A stretch of 64,000 bases of DNA from Sulfurovum sp. UBA12169 (GTDB lineage Bacteria > Campylobacterota > Campylobacteria > Campylobacterales > Sulfurovaceae): NCBI GenBank assembly GCA_002742845.1, contig DLUH01000001.1:437291-501290 (forward strand). The letters are read 5' to 3'. This document shows positions 36,262 to 44,232 of the stretch, piece by piece. Within the stretch, counting starts at the first letter, position 1, and each line of letters begins with the position of its first letter. Made by a program: the position numbers and the translations under genes. Below the pieces are notes generated by a model. That model was not told where the DNA came from. It was given only the letters and a program-made list of their open reading frames with translations, and ran no database searches.

Positions 36262-37065
36262 ATGAAAAAAACAGTACCCGTCATAGAAGTCAAAAACCTT
36301 ACCTTTGCTTATGATAAGCAGACCATACTTGACAATATCTCTCTCACGGTAGAAGAGAAAGATTTCCTTGCCATCATCGGTCCCAACGGAGGAGGCAAAT
36401 CGACTCTGCTTAAACTGCTTCTTGATATCCTTAAGGGTAAACAAGGCTCCATTAAAATAATGGACAAATCCCCTTCGCAGAGTGTCTCTTTGATTGGGTA
36501 TGTTCCACAAAATACAAATATCAATACCGATTTTCCCATCAAAGTCATAGAGGTGGTACTTATGGGACACGTCGGAAGCAAAAAGCCTCTCTTTGGATAC
36601 GGCAAAGAAGAGGTCGCATGCGCCATGGGCGCTCTTAAACAGGTTGGCATGCAAGCATTTGCACAAAGCAAAATAGGTTCGCTCTCAGGGGGACAAAGAC
36701 AGCGTGTAATGATCGCACGGGCGCTCTGTGCCCATCCGCAAATTCTTATGCTGGACGAACCCACCTCAAACATAGACATCCAAGGACAAAGAGAGATTTA
36801 TGAGCTTTTAAAAATGCTCAACAAAAACATGACGATCATTGTGGTCAGCCACGATATTTCTGTGATACTCGAATATGCCAATAAAGCCGCGCATATAAAC
36901 AAACGGCTCTCTTTTCACGATATCAGTGATAAAAAAATGATGTTCCATCCCCATAGCCAAGAGGAGCATTTTTGCGAAGTGGAACTTTTACAAATGCTTG
37001 GCACCCAAAAAGACCATAGACGCGCAAAAGAAGAAAATAAAATCAAATGGAGCACAAAAAGATGA
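36262..37065 (+). CDS. Zinc/manganese-type ABC transporter ATPase
   Basis: A 267-residue ABC ATPase of the ZnuC/MntB group that powers metal uptake. Walker A GPNGGGKSTL (about 37-46), signature LSGGQRQR (about 142-149), Walker B ILMLDEPTS (about 162-170) and the switch histidine in VVSHD are intact. The tail after about 225 contains His-rich MFHPHSQEEHFCEVE, possibly a metal-sensing site. It overlaps the permease gene by 19 bases. No substrate-binding protein is encoded nearby. Confidence 0.9.
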   Translation: MKKTVPVIEVKNLTFAYDKQTILDNISLTVEEKDFLAIIGPNGGGKSTLLKLLLDILKGKQGSIKIMDKSPSQSVSLIGYVPQNTNINTDFPIKVIEVVLMGHVGSKKPLFGYGKEEVACAMGALKQVGMQAFAQSKIGSLSGGQRQRVMIARALCAHPQILMLDEPTSNIDIQGQREIYELLKMLNKNMTIIVVSHDISVILEYANKAAHINKRLSFHDISDKKMMFHPHSQEEHFCEVELLQMLGTQKDHRRAKEENKIKWSTKR

Positions 37066-37862
37066 TAGAAGCACTCCAGTTTGAATTTATTCAGCATGCG
37101 CTGATTGCCGGTATATTGGTCAGTTTCGCTGCGGGTATTATAGGCTCGCTTATTGTTGTGAACCGTATGGTTTTTTTGGCGGGCGGTATTGCCCACGCTT
37201 CTTATGGCGGGATAGGTTTGGCGATCTTTTTTGGAATACCTGTTTTTTTGGGAGCATCACTTTTTGCAGTAGCTGCCGCACTGCTGATCGCCTCTTTGAC
37301 ACTCTATAGGCGTCATCGTATCGATACTTTCATCGGACTTATCTGGGCAGTAGGCATGGCGATAGGTATCATATTTACAGATATGACACCCGGATATAAT
37401 GTCGATTTGATGAGCTATCTCTTTGGTTCTATTCTGGCGGTAACCACCGAAGATCTTTACTTTATGGGTGTTTTGCTTGGTGTGATACTTTTTGTAATGA
37501 TTTTCTGGTACCGAGACATTTTAGCAGTTTCCTACGACAGCGAGTATGCTGCGCTCAGAGGCATTTCGGTTCGTTTTTTCTATACGCTTATTTTGGTACT
37601 TTCAGCCTTGACTGTAGTCATAGCCATCAAGGTTGTAGGACTTATTCTTGTTATAGCTATGCTTACTATTCCTGTTTATATCGCCGAAAAACTCTCCCAT
37701 AGTCTTTTTTCTATGATGTTTATCTCCGGGCTTATTGCTACTTTTTTTACGCTTGCGGGGCTTTGGTTCTCCTATGCGTACAACCTTACTTCGGGTGCAT
37801 CCATTATTCTTGTTTCTGCTGTATTGTTGGGGGTTTTTTTACTTCTTTTTTCTAAAAAGTAA
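37047..37862 (+). CDS. Zinc/manganese-type ABC transporter permease
   Basis: A 271-residue permease of the ZnuB/MntC family with seven to eight hydrophobic helices. FLAGGIAHASYGGIGLAI near residue 47 and the late KVVGLILVIAMLTIPVYIA are family hallmarks. It is coupled to the ATPase gene. An internal ATG at 37062 would be an alternative start. A weak AAACC-GCC-GGTTT hairpin follows the stop. Confidence 0.92.
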   Translation: MEHKKMIEALQFEFIQHALIAGILVSFAAGIIGSLIVVNRMVFLAGGIAHASYGGIGLAIFFGIPVFLGASLFAVAAALLIASLTLYRRHRIDTFIGLIWAVGMAIGIIFTDMTPGYNVDLMSYLFGSILAVTTEDLYFMGVLLGVILFVMIFWYRDILAVSYDSEYAALRGISVRFFYTLILVLSALTVVIAIKVVGLILVIAMLTIPVYIAEKLSHSLFSMMFISGLIATFFTLAGLWFSYAYNLTSGASIILVSAVLLGVFLLLFSKK

Positions 37863-38168
37863 GACATAAAAACCGCCGGTTTGGTTTAAACATTGTCATA
37901 TTTTTAATGGCTGATTGAAGTCAAGCCAAATGCAATGTAAAGAATTACAGAATAATATATCAATATATCTTGATATATTATTCACATTTTGCTACAATGC
38001 ACTTCAAGAAAGGCAGTAACGGAAGTTTTTTTGGAAGAAGCTCCGCACTTCAATATCTTGTGTTTTTGGATGCACGCGAAGCCGCGTGACGCCTTGGCTG
38101 AAATCCGCTGTTTGGAGATTCATTCTCCTTTATTGATCACATAATCTCAAAATAAAGGCTGTAACCCT
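37863..38168. other. Regulatory intergenic region upstream of the arsenic operon
   Basis: About 306 bases without a gene. It holds the ArsR-type operator and promoter listed separately, then a 165-base leader with a CACGCG/CGCGTG hairpin near 38072-38090 and no convincing ORF. A 24-codon frame starting ATGCACGCG is too short and unsupported. Confidence 0.6.
37951..37998 (+). promoter_or_regulatory. ArsR-type operator overlapping a sigma-70 promoter
   Basis: AATAATATATCAA (37951-37963) and TTGATATATTATT (37970-37982) form a perfect 13-bp inverted repeat with a six-base spacer; the ATCAA-N6-TTGAT core is the known ArsR/SmtB operator shape. TTGATA at 37970-37975 also serves as a -35 box, exactly 17 bases before TACAAT at 37993-37998. 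A bound repressor would therefore block the promoter. The repressor itself is not encoded in the window. Confidence 0.75.
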
Positions 38169-38573
38169 GTGAAAAATGTTTTAATCCTCTGCACCGGCAA
38201 TAGCTGCCGCTCTATCATGGCTGAAGCGCTTATTAATGCAAAAATGGGTGATTGTGTATTTGCTCAAAGTTCTGGCGTTAAGGCAAGTGGAAAAATCAAT
38301 CCCGATGCCCAGGCTCTTCTTGAAAAAAAAGGATATTGGAAAGATGAATATCACTCCAAAGTAATCGATACCGTGATCGATACGCCGTTTGATCTTGTGG
38401 TTACAGTCTGCGATCATGCACATGAAACATGCCCGATGTTCCCCAAAGCAGTCAAAACAATCCACGTTGCTTTTGAAGACCCAAGCGGCAAGGAAGCAGA
38501 AGAGTATGCAAAAACACTCGCACTTATTGAAGAAAATCTTCTGCCGGTCGTAAAAGCGGAGCTGTGCAACTGA
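38169..38573 (+). CDS. arsC: Thioredoxin-coupled arsenate reductase
   Basis: A 134-residue low-molecular-weight phosphatase-fold protein. The P-loop CTGNSCRS (residues 8-15) holds the nucleophilic cysteine, and VCDHAHETC carries a second pair of cysteines seven apart, the spacing of Cys82/Cys89 in staphylococcal ArsC, so the disulfide relay and thioredoxin coupling are expected. It reduces arsenate to arsenite in the cytoplasm. The start is GTG. First gene of an operon with the permease and two small cysteine proteins. Confidence 0.9.
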   Translation: MKNVLILCTGNSCRSIMAEALINAKMGDCVFAQSSGVKASGKINPDAQALLEKKGYWKDEYHSKVIDTVIDTPFDLVVTVCDHAHETCPMFPKAVKTIHVAFEDPSGKEAEEYAKTLALIEENLLPVVKAELCN

Positions 38574-39523
38574 TGTGGCAAGAATCTGTCAATATCCTTG
38601 TCTACGAATGGCTGAGGATGGACAAAGAGAACAAATTGGCCGAGGCGCTTAACTTTTTCATTTACGATACGATCAAAATAATCTTTTTGCTTATCGTCAT
38701 CATCTTTGCAGTTACACTGCTTCGCTCTTACTTTTCGACCGAGAATGTAAGAGAATATCTCAGCAAGAAAAACAAATATACGGGAAATATACTTGCTGCC
38801 CTCTTTGGGATTATTACGCCGTTTTGTACATGCTCTGCGATACCGCTTTTTTTGGGTTTCCTGCAGGCAAGGATACCGCTGGGAGTAACCTTTAGCTACC
38901 TGATCTCGGCTCCGCTGAATAATGAGATCGCCATTGCGATGCTGTTTACAATGTTTGGCTGGAAAATAACAGCTTTGTATATTGGGTTTGGTTTGTTTAT
39001 TGCTATCCTTGGCGGTATTATTATCGGAAGCATGGGACTTGAAAAAGAAATTCTTATTGATATCAAACCCATCGAAGGTGAAATTAGGGCCGAAAATCAA
39101 CAGATAGCCTTCAAAGAGAGGCTCAAAGATGCAAGCAGCTACACACTCGATATCCTGCGCAAAATTTGGCTTTATGTTCTCGTTGGTGTTGGAGCCGGTG
39201 CGCTTATCCATGGGTATGTCCCCACGGAACTCATCACCTCTGTTGCAGGAGCAGACAATCCCTTTGCTGTGCCTATTGCAACGCTGCTGGGTGTACCGAT
39301 GTATTCCAATGCAGCCGGAGTTATGCCACTCATTGAAGTATTAACCTCCAAGGGAATGCTTATGGGAACGGCGCTGTCATTCATGATGGCAATTACGGCT
39401 CTCTCTTTGCCTGAAGCGATGATTCTTAAGCGTGTTTTGAGCATGAGGCTCATCACAATCTTTTTCGGTACCGTAACGCTTGGGATTATCGGGGTTGGAT
39501 ACATATTTAATACAATTTTGTAA
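38573..39523 (+). CDS. Permease of the DUF318/ArsP type
   Basis: A 316-residue membrane protein with about eight helices, of the YraQ/DUF318 permease family that includes ArsP. The signature TPFCTCSAIPLFLGF (about 81-95) contains a paired-cysteine motif, and the repeat-related VPMYSNAAGVMPLIEVL occurs in the second half. In this operon it is the likely exporter of arsenite or an organoarsenical, instead of ArsB/Acr3. ATG 38573 overlaps the arsC stop (TGATG), which supports that start over GTG 38564. Confidence 0.87.
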   Translation: MWQESVNILVYEWLRMDKENKLAEALNFFIYDTIKIIFLLIVIIFAVTLLRSYFSTENVREYLSKKNKYTGNILAALFGIITPFCTCSAIPLFLGFLQARIPLGVTFSYLISAPLNNEIAIAMLFTMFGWKITALYIGFGLFIAILGGIIIGSMGLEKEILIDIKPIEGEIRAENQQIAFKERLKDASSYTLDILRKIWLYVLVGVGAGALIHGYVPTELITSVAGADNPFAVPIATLLGVPMYSNAAGVMPLIEVLTSKGMLMGTALSFMMAITALSLPEAMILKRVLSMRLITIFFGTVTLGIIGVGYIFNTIL

Positions 39524-39532
39524 GGGGTAATT

Positions 39533-39793
39533 ATGAAAATAAAAACAGTAAATCAGACCAATGGCGTTAAAGCATTTATTACAGGACTTAGCGTCGAAGA
39601 ACTTAGCACTAAAATCGAAGCGTGTCAAAGCGGCGAATGTACTTGTGCCTGCGATCCTGAAATCATGCAAAAGATAGAATCAATTGATCTTTTAGCTGCA
39701 GAAGAAGGTTCTGCTATTACAATTATCGGGGATGTGGATGCCAAAACATTAGCACCGATGATACAGGAATGTCTTACAGGAGGCTCCAAATGA
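39533..39793 (+). CDS. Small cysteine-rich protein in the arsenic operon
   Basis: An 86-residue soluble protein that I do not recognise. It contains Cys31, then ECTCACD (Cys36, 38, 40), a CxCxC cluster suited to arsenite or metal binding, and Cys80. Secondary structure pattern is beta-alpha mixed. It overlaps the thioredoxin-like gene by four bases, so the two are made together. A role as metallochaperone or redox carrier for the operon is inferred only from position. Confidence 0.65.
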   Translation: MKIKTVNQTNGVKAFITGLSVEELSTKIEACQSGECTCACDPEIMQKIESIDLLAAEEGSAITIIGDVDAKTLAPMIQECLTGGSK

Positions 39794-40026
39794 AAATTGA
39801 AATTTTAGGTACAGGCTGCTCCAAATGCAAAGCCCTTGAAGAGGCGGCAAAACAGGCAGCGGCCCAAAGTGGGAAATTTGTCCAAATCGAAAAAATCGAA
39901 GATATTCAAAAAATTATGGAATACGGTGTCATGAGCACACCGGGACTCGTAATCGACGGCAAGGTAGTAAGCACCGGTAAACTGCTCAGCATCGATGAAA
40001 TCAAAAAAATAATCCAGTCTAGCTGA
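39790..40026 (+). CDS. Small thioredoxin-like protein (MTH895/TM0996 family)
   Basis: A 78-residue glutaredoxin/thioredoxin-fold protein with the active site GCSKC (Cys10, Cys13) and the cis-proline segment STPGLVIDGK. The start at 39790 is set by AGGAGG eight bases upstream; a longer frame from 39769 lies inside the previous gene. It could reduce ArsC or keep the CxCxC protein reduced. Confidence 0.88.
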   Translation: MKIEILGTGCSKCKALEEAAKQAAAQSGKFVQIEKIEDIQKIMEYGVMSTPGLVIDGKVVSTGKLLSIDEIKKIIQSS

Positions 40027-40065
40027 TAAATACTTTTTGAAGGAAACATGAGATTTAAATGATTC

Positions 40066-40179
40066 ATGCGTCCGTTTATCGCCCTTGCCCTGTTGCCGGT
40101 TTCACTTTTGGGTGAAACTTTCAACGACTGCTATCTCAAACAGATTGATCATGAAGGGTGTCAGGCAATAAAAAAATAA
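40066..40179 (+). CDS. 37-residue secreted peptide, possibly with a lost start
   Basis: ATG at 40066 opens a 37-residue frame with a signal-like stretch (MRPFIALALLPVSLLG) and a short mature part with two cysteines (NDCYL, HEGCQAI). No ribosome site precedes this ATG. An in-frame ATG at 40048 has AAGGAAAC in front and reads MRFK, then TGA at 40060-40062, then rejoins this frame, so TGG to TGA may have broken a 43-residue protein. Alternatively translation reinitiates at 40066. Confidence 0.4.
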   Translation: MRPFIALALLPVSLLGETFNDCYLKQIDHEGCQAIKK

Positions 40180-40195
40180 GAAAACACAAAAACCC

Positions 40196-41200
40196 CTAGC
40201 TCAAAAGATACGCAAACTTCCTCACCCATTCACCCCAGACACCCGATCCCTCAACATCTATTCTGTTTTGTTGCATATCTTTAACCAGCATGATAGCAAA
40301 CTCACCCGGAAGAGTAAGAGAAAATTTTAGAACATTATCTATAGCAGCTTCACTCTGATTTTCCAAAAGTGCATTAACCAAGCCAATGGCAAGCGCCATC
40401 ACTATTTTGGCATCTTCCACCTCTGCTGCTTCAAGCGATCCGTCAAGTATGGAAGATAAATCAGGCAATTGATTCATTACTTTTTTGAAACTCAAATACC
40501 CCACAGTGGCTTCACGTCCCACAGCCCCGCTAATACTATCTAATATTAGGTCTGCTTCTATGGCTGACTTGATAATGGTATCAACATATTCCCAAGATCT
40601 TGGTGTTGCAAAACTCTTTTCATTGGAGGTCGGATCAAAAGTAAAGAGCATAGATTTGTCGTAAGCCAAATAGGCAATAATAGAGCTTTCGATACCTGCC
40701 TTGAATGCCCATGTTTTCCAGTCATTAAAGTCCGCCTCCATTTCAAAGTGTACAAAACGATTTGCAAGCGGGGGAGGCATCTTGTAAACCACCCCTCTGT
40801 CATTCTCACGATTACCCGCTGCAACAACACTCCAGCCCTCCGGCAGTTCATACTCTCCTACTTTTCTATCAAGTATAAGCTGATAGGCAGAAGCCTGTAC
40901 GGCCGGAGGAGCGGTGTTGATCTCATCAAGGAAAAGTATTCCCTTGCTTTCAGGCCGACTCGGCAAAAAGCTTGGTTTTGCCCATACCCCTTCCTTTGTA
41001 TCTGCATTGAAAAACGGGATACCTTTAAGATCGGTTGGATCAAGCAGAGAAAGTCGCAGGTCAAAAAATTCCAAAGCTTTTTCATTGGCAATTTGTTTGA
41101 CAACAGAAGATTTCCCTATCCCGGGTGCCCCCCAAATAAATACGGGCAATTTTTTTTCAATAAGACGACTGACTACCTTTGTAATGTCTGATGCTTTCAT
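40196..41200 (-). CDS. MoxR-family AAA+ ATPase
   Basis: A 334-residue AAA+ protein of the MoxR group, which act as assembly or metal-insertion chaperones together with VWA proteins. Walker A GAPGIGKS (24-31), Walker B GILFLDEIN (87-95), the pre-sensor VVAAGNREND and the arginine-bearing PLANRFVHFEME are present. Residues after about 230 form a helical C-terminal domain. The gene lies 130 bases after the repeat protein gene in the same direction, behind a leader that can fold two ways. The likely VWA partner is the DUF2201 protein at 33970-35229. Confidence 0.9.
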   Translation of the reverse strand: MKASDITKVVSRLIEKKLPVFIWGAPGIGKSSVVKQIANEKALEFFDLRLSLLDPTDLKGIPFFNADTKEGVWAKPSFLPSRPESKGILFLDEINTAPPAVQASAYQLILDRKVGEYELPEGWSVVAAGNRENDRGVVYKMPPPLANRFVHFEMEADFNDWKTWAFKAGIESSIIAYLAYDKSMLFTFDPTSNEKSFATPRSWEYVDTIIKSAIEADLILDSISGAVGREATVGYLSFKKVMNQLPDLSSILDGSLEAAEVEDAKIVMALAIGLVNALLENQSEAAIDNVLKFSLTLPGEFAIMLVKDMQQNRIDVEGSGVWGEWVRKFAYLLS

Positions 41201-41209
41201 ATTTTATAT

Positions 41210-41237
41210 CTCCTTTAAAAGGAGCAAAGCCCCTTTT
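41210..41237 (-). promoter_or_regulatory. Two mutually exclusive hairpins over the moxR ribosome site
   Basis: Read on the minus strand, AAAAGGGGC-TTT-GCTCCTTTT (41237-41217) makes a 9-bp stem with one G-U pair. The same CTCCTT arm can instead pair with AAGGAG, the Shine-Dalgarno site of moxR (41224-41210, 6-bp stem, TTA loop), nine bases before the ATG at 41200. The two folds exclude each other, the layout of a translational on/off switch. Confidence 0.55.
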
Positions 41238-41330
41238 AAATTCCTCTCACTCTTGTGCTTGCACTCTCTTTGAGAAAGCTTCGCCCTTGGCTCAGATTTT
41301 TCATTTATTTCTCTTCTTGTTTTCTCCTCA

Positions 41331-42716
41331 TCACAATCCCAAAGACTGCGTGATGCTTGCCACAAATGTTTCATTGGCGGTAAGCGCATTACGCAAACGC
41401 GTGTCTATCTTGAAAATATTAAGAAATTCAAGCGGCGTCGAAGGATTGCTTGCCAGTGCCTCATTGATCTCAAATTGATCTCTCTCATACAGGCTGCATA
41501 GTATCTTTTGGGGTGTAGACGCATTTGAAGCTAAGCTTTTTAGAATTTCAAAATTTTCATCCTGTTTTTCATAAAGTTCTTCAAGTATGTATGTCGGTGT
41601 TGAAATATTTTTTGCAAGAAAAGGATAAACCTGGGGGATTTTTCTTTCAAATATAGTCTTCAAAACAATTGGCAAAACCGTATCGTTTCTGCACAAACGC
41701 TCTAAAAGCGCACAATTTTCATCCTCCTGCAGTTTTTGAAGCACCTCATGTGCGATATGTTTATTATCCCCCAAAGAAGCAAACAAAATTTCATCTGTGA
41801 CTTTTTCTTTAATCCAAAGATATCTCTGCATAGTAATCGGCTGATACCAAAGCAACAACTTCACGGTATCGGATGTTTTGTCAAGCAAAGAAAAAAACAT
41901 AGCATCATCGATCTTTGAATTGGAGGCTAAAGCTTCATTGATTGTGTGACTGTCTCTTTTGGCAAATGTTTGCAACAATGCCAAATCAAGGCTTTCATTG
42001 CAAGCTAGATACATGTCTACGCCTTCATCGCGCAAACTCAGCAACCGAGAAACAACGGTTTGATCTATGTGTCTGTTTGCGGCTATGGTTTCATGCAGGG
42101 TAATTCTCTGTTTGCCTTTTTGCAAAAAACTGATATTTTGAAAACCGATCAAAGCATAAAGCAATCTTGGATCTATAGTCTCTCTGGATAAACGATTTAG
42201 CGTCAAAGGCGAATAGAGCAAATCCTCCTCGTTGGGCTTTATCTTAATATATCGACGCAAGGTAGCCATAATCACTTCGCGATCTTGCCTATTGTCTTCA
42301 TCCTCATGGTGCCAACAATACATATCGAGCAATTTCACAAAAAGCGTGTCGCTCAAATGTCCATTCTTAATCAACCGAAAAATACGTTCTTGATCATTGC
42401 TGAGTTTTATGCCCATCAACAATTCGTCATCGTCAATAGTCTCAGAAATCAGTTTTTCAAACTCTGCAAGTTTGTAAAGCGGGATATTTTGCTCATACGC
42501 CAAAGAAGAAATATCCTCCTCCAAAGGGCTAAGGATATGATGCTCTATCACACCGACTACCCCCGTTTCAAGATTTTCGGTTCGGGCAATACGGAATCGT
42601 TTTAGATAACGCTCGGTCTCCGCTTTAGTAAAGACCCCTTCTTTTCCTAAAAAAAGTATCTTCGCGCCCTTTGATTCTTTCAACAATGCATCCAATTCCA
42701 TTTTAGCATACACCAT
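41331..42716 (-). CDS. LRV/HEAT-like repeat protein upstream of moxR
   Basis: A 461-residue soluble protein. From about residue 150 it is made of short helical repeats of leucine-rich-variant type, most visible as LASNASTP, LASNPSTP, LAKNISTP and LASNSKID phrases spaced 24-30 residues apart. The N-terminal 120 residues include a possible small domain (GAKILFLGKEGVFT). No catalytic motif is seen; a scaffold or binding role is likely. No strong ribosome site decides between ATG 42716 and ATG 42701. Confidence 0.7.
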   Translation of the reverse strand: MVYAKMELDALLKESKGAKILFLGKEGVFTKAETERYLKRFRIARTENLETGVVGVIEHHILSPLEEDISSLAYEQNIPLYKLAEFEKLISETIDDDELLMGIKLSNDQERIFRLIKNGHLSDTLFVKLLDMYCWHHEDEDNRQDREVIMATLRRYIKIKPNEEDLLYSPLTLNRLSRETIDPRLLYALIGFQNISFLQKGKQRITLHETIAANRHIDQTVVSRLLSLRDEGVDMYLACNESLDLALLQTFAKRDSHTINEALASNSKIDDAMFFSLLDKTSDTVKLLLWYQPITMQRYLWIKEKVTDEILFASLGDNKHIAHEVLQKLQEDENCALLERLCRNDTVLPIVLKTIFERKIPQVYPFLAKNISTPTYILEELYEKQDENFEILKSLASNASTPQKILCSLYERDQFEINEALASNPSTPLEFLNIFKIDTRLRNALTANETFVASITQSLGL

Positions 42717-42841
42717 ATAATCTCTTTGCTTTTTTCTTAGTATAGCATGTCTGCTTTTAAATAAGAGTTTATTCCTCCTATTTAATCTGTGTCTCCGGTG
42801 TTTCGGCTAAAGCATAGGCCAAACAATGCATATCTGTTATA

Positions 42842-43660
42842 TTATAAAATATAACTTAGTGCTTCAAGCGCACCGAGCGGGATCTGAATATCTGCGCCAA
42901 AGTGCTCTTTGGGATTGATCCGTATTAATGGCACGCTAAAATTTTTGGCGATCTGACTCGAAGTATTGCGCACTGCAGGTACGGTTGTCCCCGCTCCCAT
43001 CTCGACAACAGCAAGCTTGGCTCTCTTGTCCTCCAGCCTCTGCATCCAGCTCTTAAGCTGCTCTCTTTGTGCATTTGTACGGCTATAATTCCATCCAAAA
43101 TCCCCGAACATCAGAATATTCGGGCGTGCCATGCCGCCACACGAAGGACAACTTGGCAGCGGCTCTCTAGCCTGAAACGCTTCGCTGACCTCAACCGTTG
43201 TCCTCTCTGCGTTCCATATCTTTCCTTCGCAGTCGTTGCAACATTGCAAATAATGGATTGAACCGTGACACTCCATCACCCTGCTCTGCTCAAACCCTGC
43301 TTTTTGAAATTGTCCATCGACATTTGAAGTAAAAACAAAAGAACCATATTTTTTAGTATTAGATAGCTTAAGAAGCTTTTTAAAGCCCTCATGCGGTACA
43401 GTATCACGATACAGATGCAGCCTTTGGCCGTAAAAAGCCCATGCCAGCCGGGGGTCATCTTCAAACCACCTGGGGTTTGCCAACTCTTCAAAACACAGCC
43501 CCAGCACTTGGGCTTTGGGATAGGCCTTCCAAAACCCTTGTGTCCCTCTAAAGTCAGGCAACCCGCTATCCACACCCATCCCCGCCCCGGCAGTAATGAA
43601 GAGCGCATCGGCTTCTTGGAGTATTTTTTTTGCTTTTTGTAGATTTTGTGTCATATTCAT
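42842..43660 (-). CDS. Sir2-family NAD-dependent deacylase
   Basis: A 272-residue sirtuin-fold protein. GAGMGVDSGLPDFRG (25-39) binds NAD, TSNVD (about 111-115) and the catalytic His in ECHGS (about 131-135) follow, and two CxxC pairs (CCNDC; CPSC) make the zinc site. The helix-binding NILMFGDFGW segment is typical of a divergent bacterial group. ATG 43660 is chosen because an extended -10 box (TGTTATAAT) lies six bases before it; an ATG at 43681 lies in the promoter. A broken second copy of its 5' end sits at 50741-50963. Confidence 0.9.
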   Translation of the reverse strand: MNMTQNLQKAKKILQEADALFITAGAGMGVDSGLPDFRGTQGFWKAYPKAQVLGLCFEELANPRWFEDDPRLAWAFYGQRLHLYRDTVPHEGFKKLLKLSNTKKYGSFVFTSNVDGQFQKAGFEQSRVMECHGSIHYLQCCNDCEGKIWNAERTTVEVSEAFQAREPLPSCPSCGGMARPNILMFGDFGWNYSRTNAQREQLKSWMQRLEDKRAKLAVVEMGAGTTVPAVRNTSSQIAKNFSVPLIRINPKEHFGADIQIPLGALEALSYIL

Positions 43661-43675
43661 GGGGAGATTATAACA
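43661..43675 (-). promoter_or_regulatory. Extended -10 box six bases before the sir2 start
   Basis: Minus strand TGTTATAAT (43675-43667), then CTCCCC and ATG at 43660, the same geometry as the other leaderless candidates. Confidence 0.6.
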
Positions 43676-43756
43676 TATCAAAAGGGTTGGCTATCTTTCC
43701 TTTATTCGTATATAAGATACATCAAAAGAAGTGATTTTGACGAATATTTAATCTCA

Positions 43757-43884
43757 ACCCCATGCTGTGTGCATGGGAGCGCGCACTTCAGGTACTTATG
43801 CGGCTTTTGATATTTGCAAGGGGCAGTTATTTATTTAGGTATGCATTCCTGACCAGGAGATCTGGGACAAGAAAAATGATACCT
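43757..43884. repeat. Palindrome-containing repeat, copy A
   Basis: Starts with a CCCATGC-TGTGT-GCATGGG hairpin (43759-43777), then GGAGCGC and a conserved tail through TACTTATGCGG, GGTATGCATTCC and GATACC. The same order of words, at roughly three-quarters identity by eye, recurs at 46411-46527. It overlaps spurious reading frames on both strands. Confidence 0.7.
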
Positions 43885-43999
43885 TCAAGATGCATCTCTT
43901 CAAACGCTGTTCCTTTGATGGGCAGATTGAGGTTATTGACATAATGAGCTCTAACACATGTTTGTCAAAGGGAAGTTCCATTAATCTATGTTCCATCAT
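43835..43999 (-). CDS. Doubtful 54-residue ORF
   Basis: ATG at 43999 with AAGGATAAG just upstream, ending at 43835 inside repeat copy A. The first 18 residues (MMEHRLMELPFDKHVLEL) look protein-like; after that a different frame (NNLNLPIKGTAFEEMHLEG) reads better, so this may be the frameshifted remnant of a longer gene. No family recognised. Confidence 0.25.
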   Translation of the reverse strand: MMEHRLMELPFDKHVLELIMSITSICPSKEQRLKRCILKVSFFLSQISWSGMHT

Positions 44000-44232
44000 C
44001 TTATCCTTTTTTTTCTTTTTATCTGCGTGTAGAGCATTTCATCATTTTGCCAATCCTTATTCGCTATATAAAATTAGTATAATATAATTTTCTCAATAAT
44101 AATAAAATTATTACTTTATAATTTGATTTTTCTTATAAAAAAGTGTTATTATATATAATATTGTTTAATTTTTTTATTGCAAAGAAGCATTAAAAGATAT
44201 CGATCTCTTATTAGGATACAAAGGAGTGAAAG

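Larger units (their letters stand above)
43682..44232. other. 550-base region between sir2 and the multicopper oxidase gene
   Basis: It contains repeat copy A (43757-43884), a doubtful 54-codon minus-strand ORF (43835-43999), and from about 44070 to 44190 a very AT-rich tract that probably includes the oxidase promoter. Nothing else is recognisable. Confidence 0.6.

Noticed and set aside
37863-38168. A hidden arsR gene in front of arsC
   Set aside because: All six frames between 37863 and 38168 are closed within about 25 codons and none shows a winged-helix ArsR pattern.
43762-43944. 60-codon + strand ORF over repeat copy A
   Set aside because: Its translation is produced by the repeat itself, as shown by the parallel frame in copy B, and it has no ribosome site.
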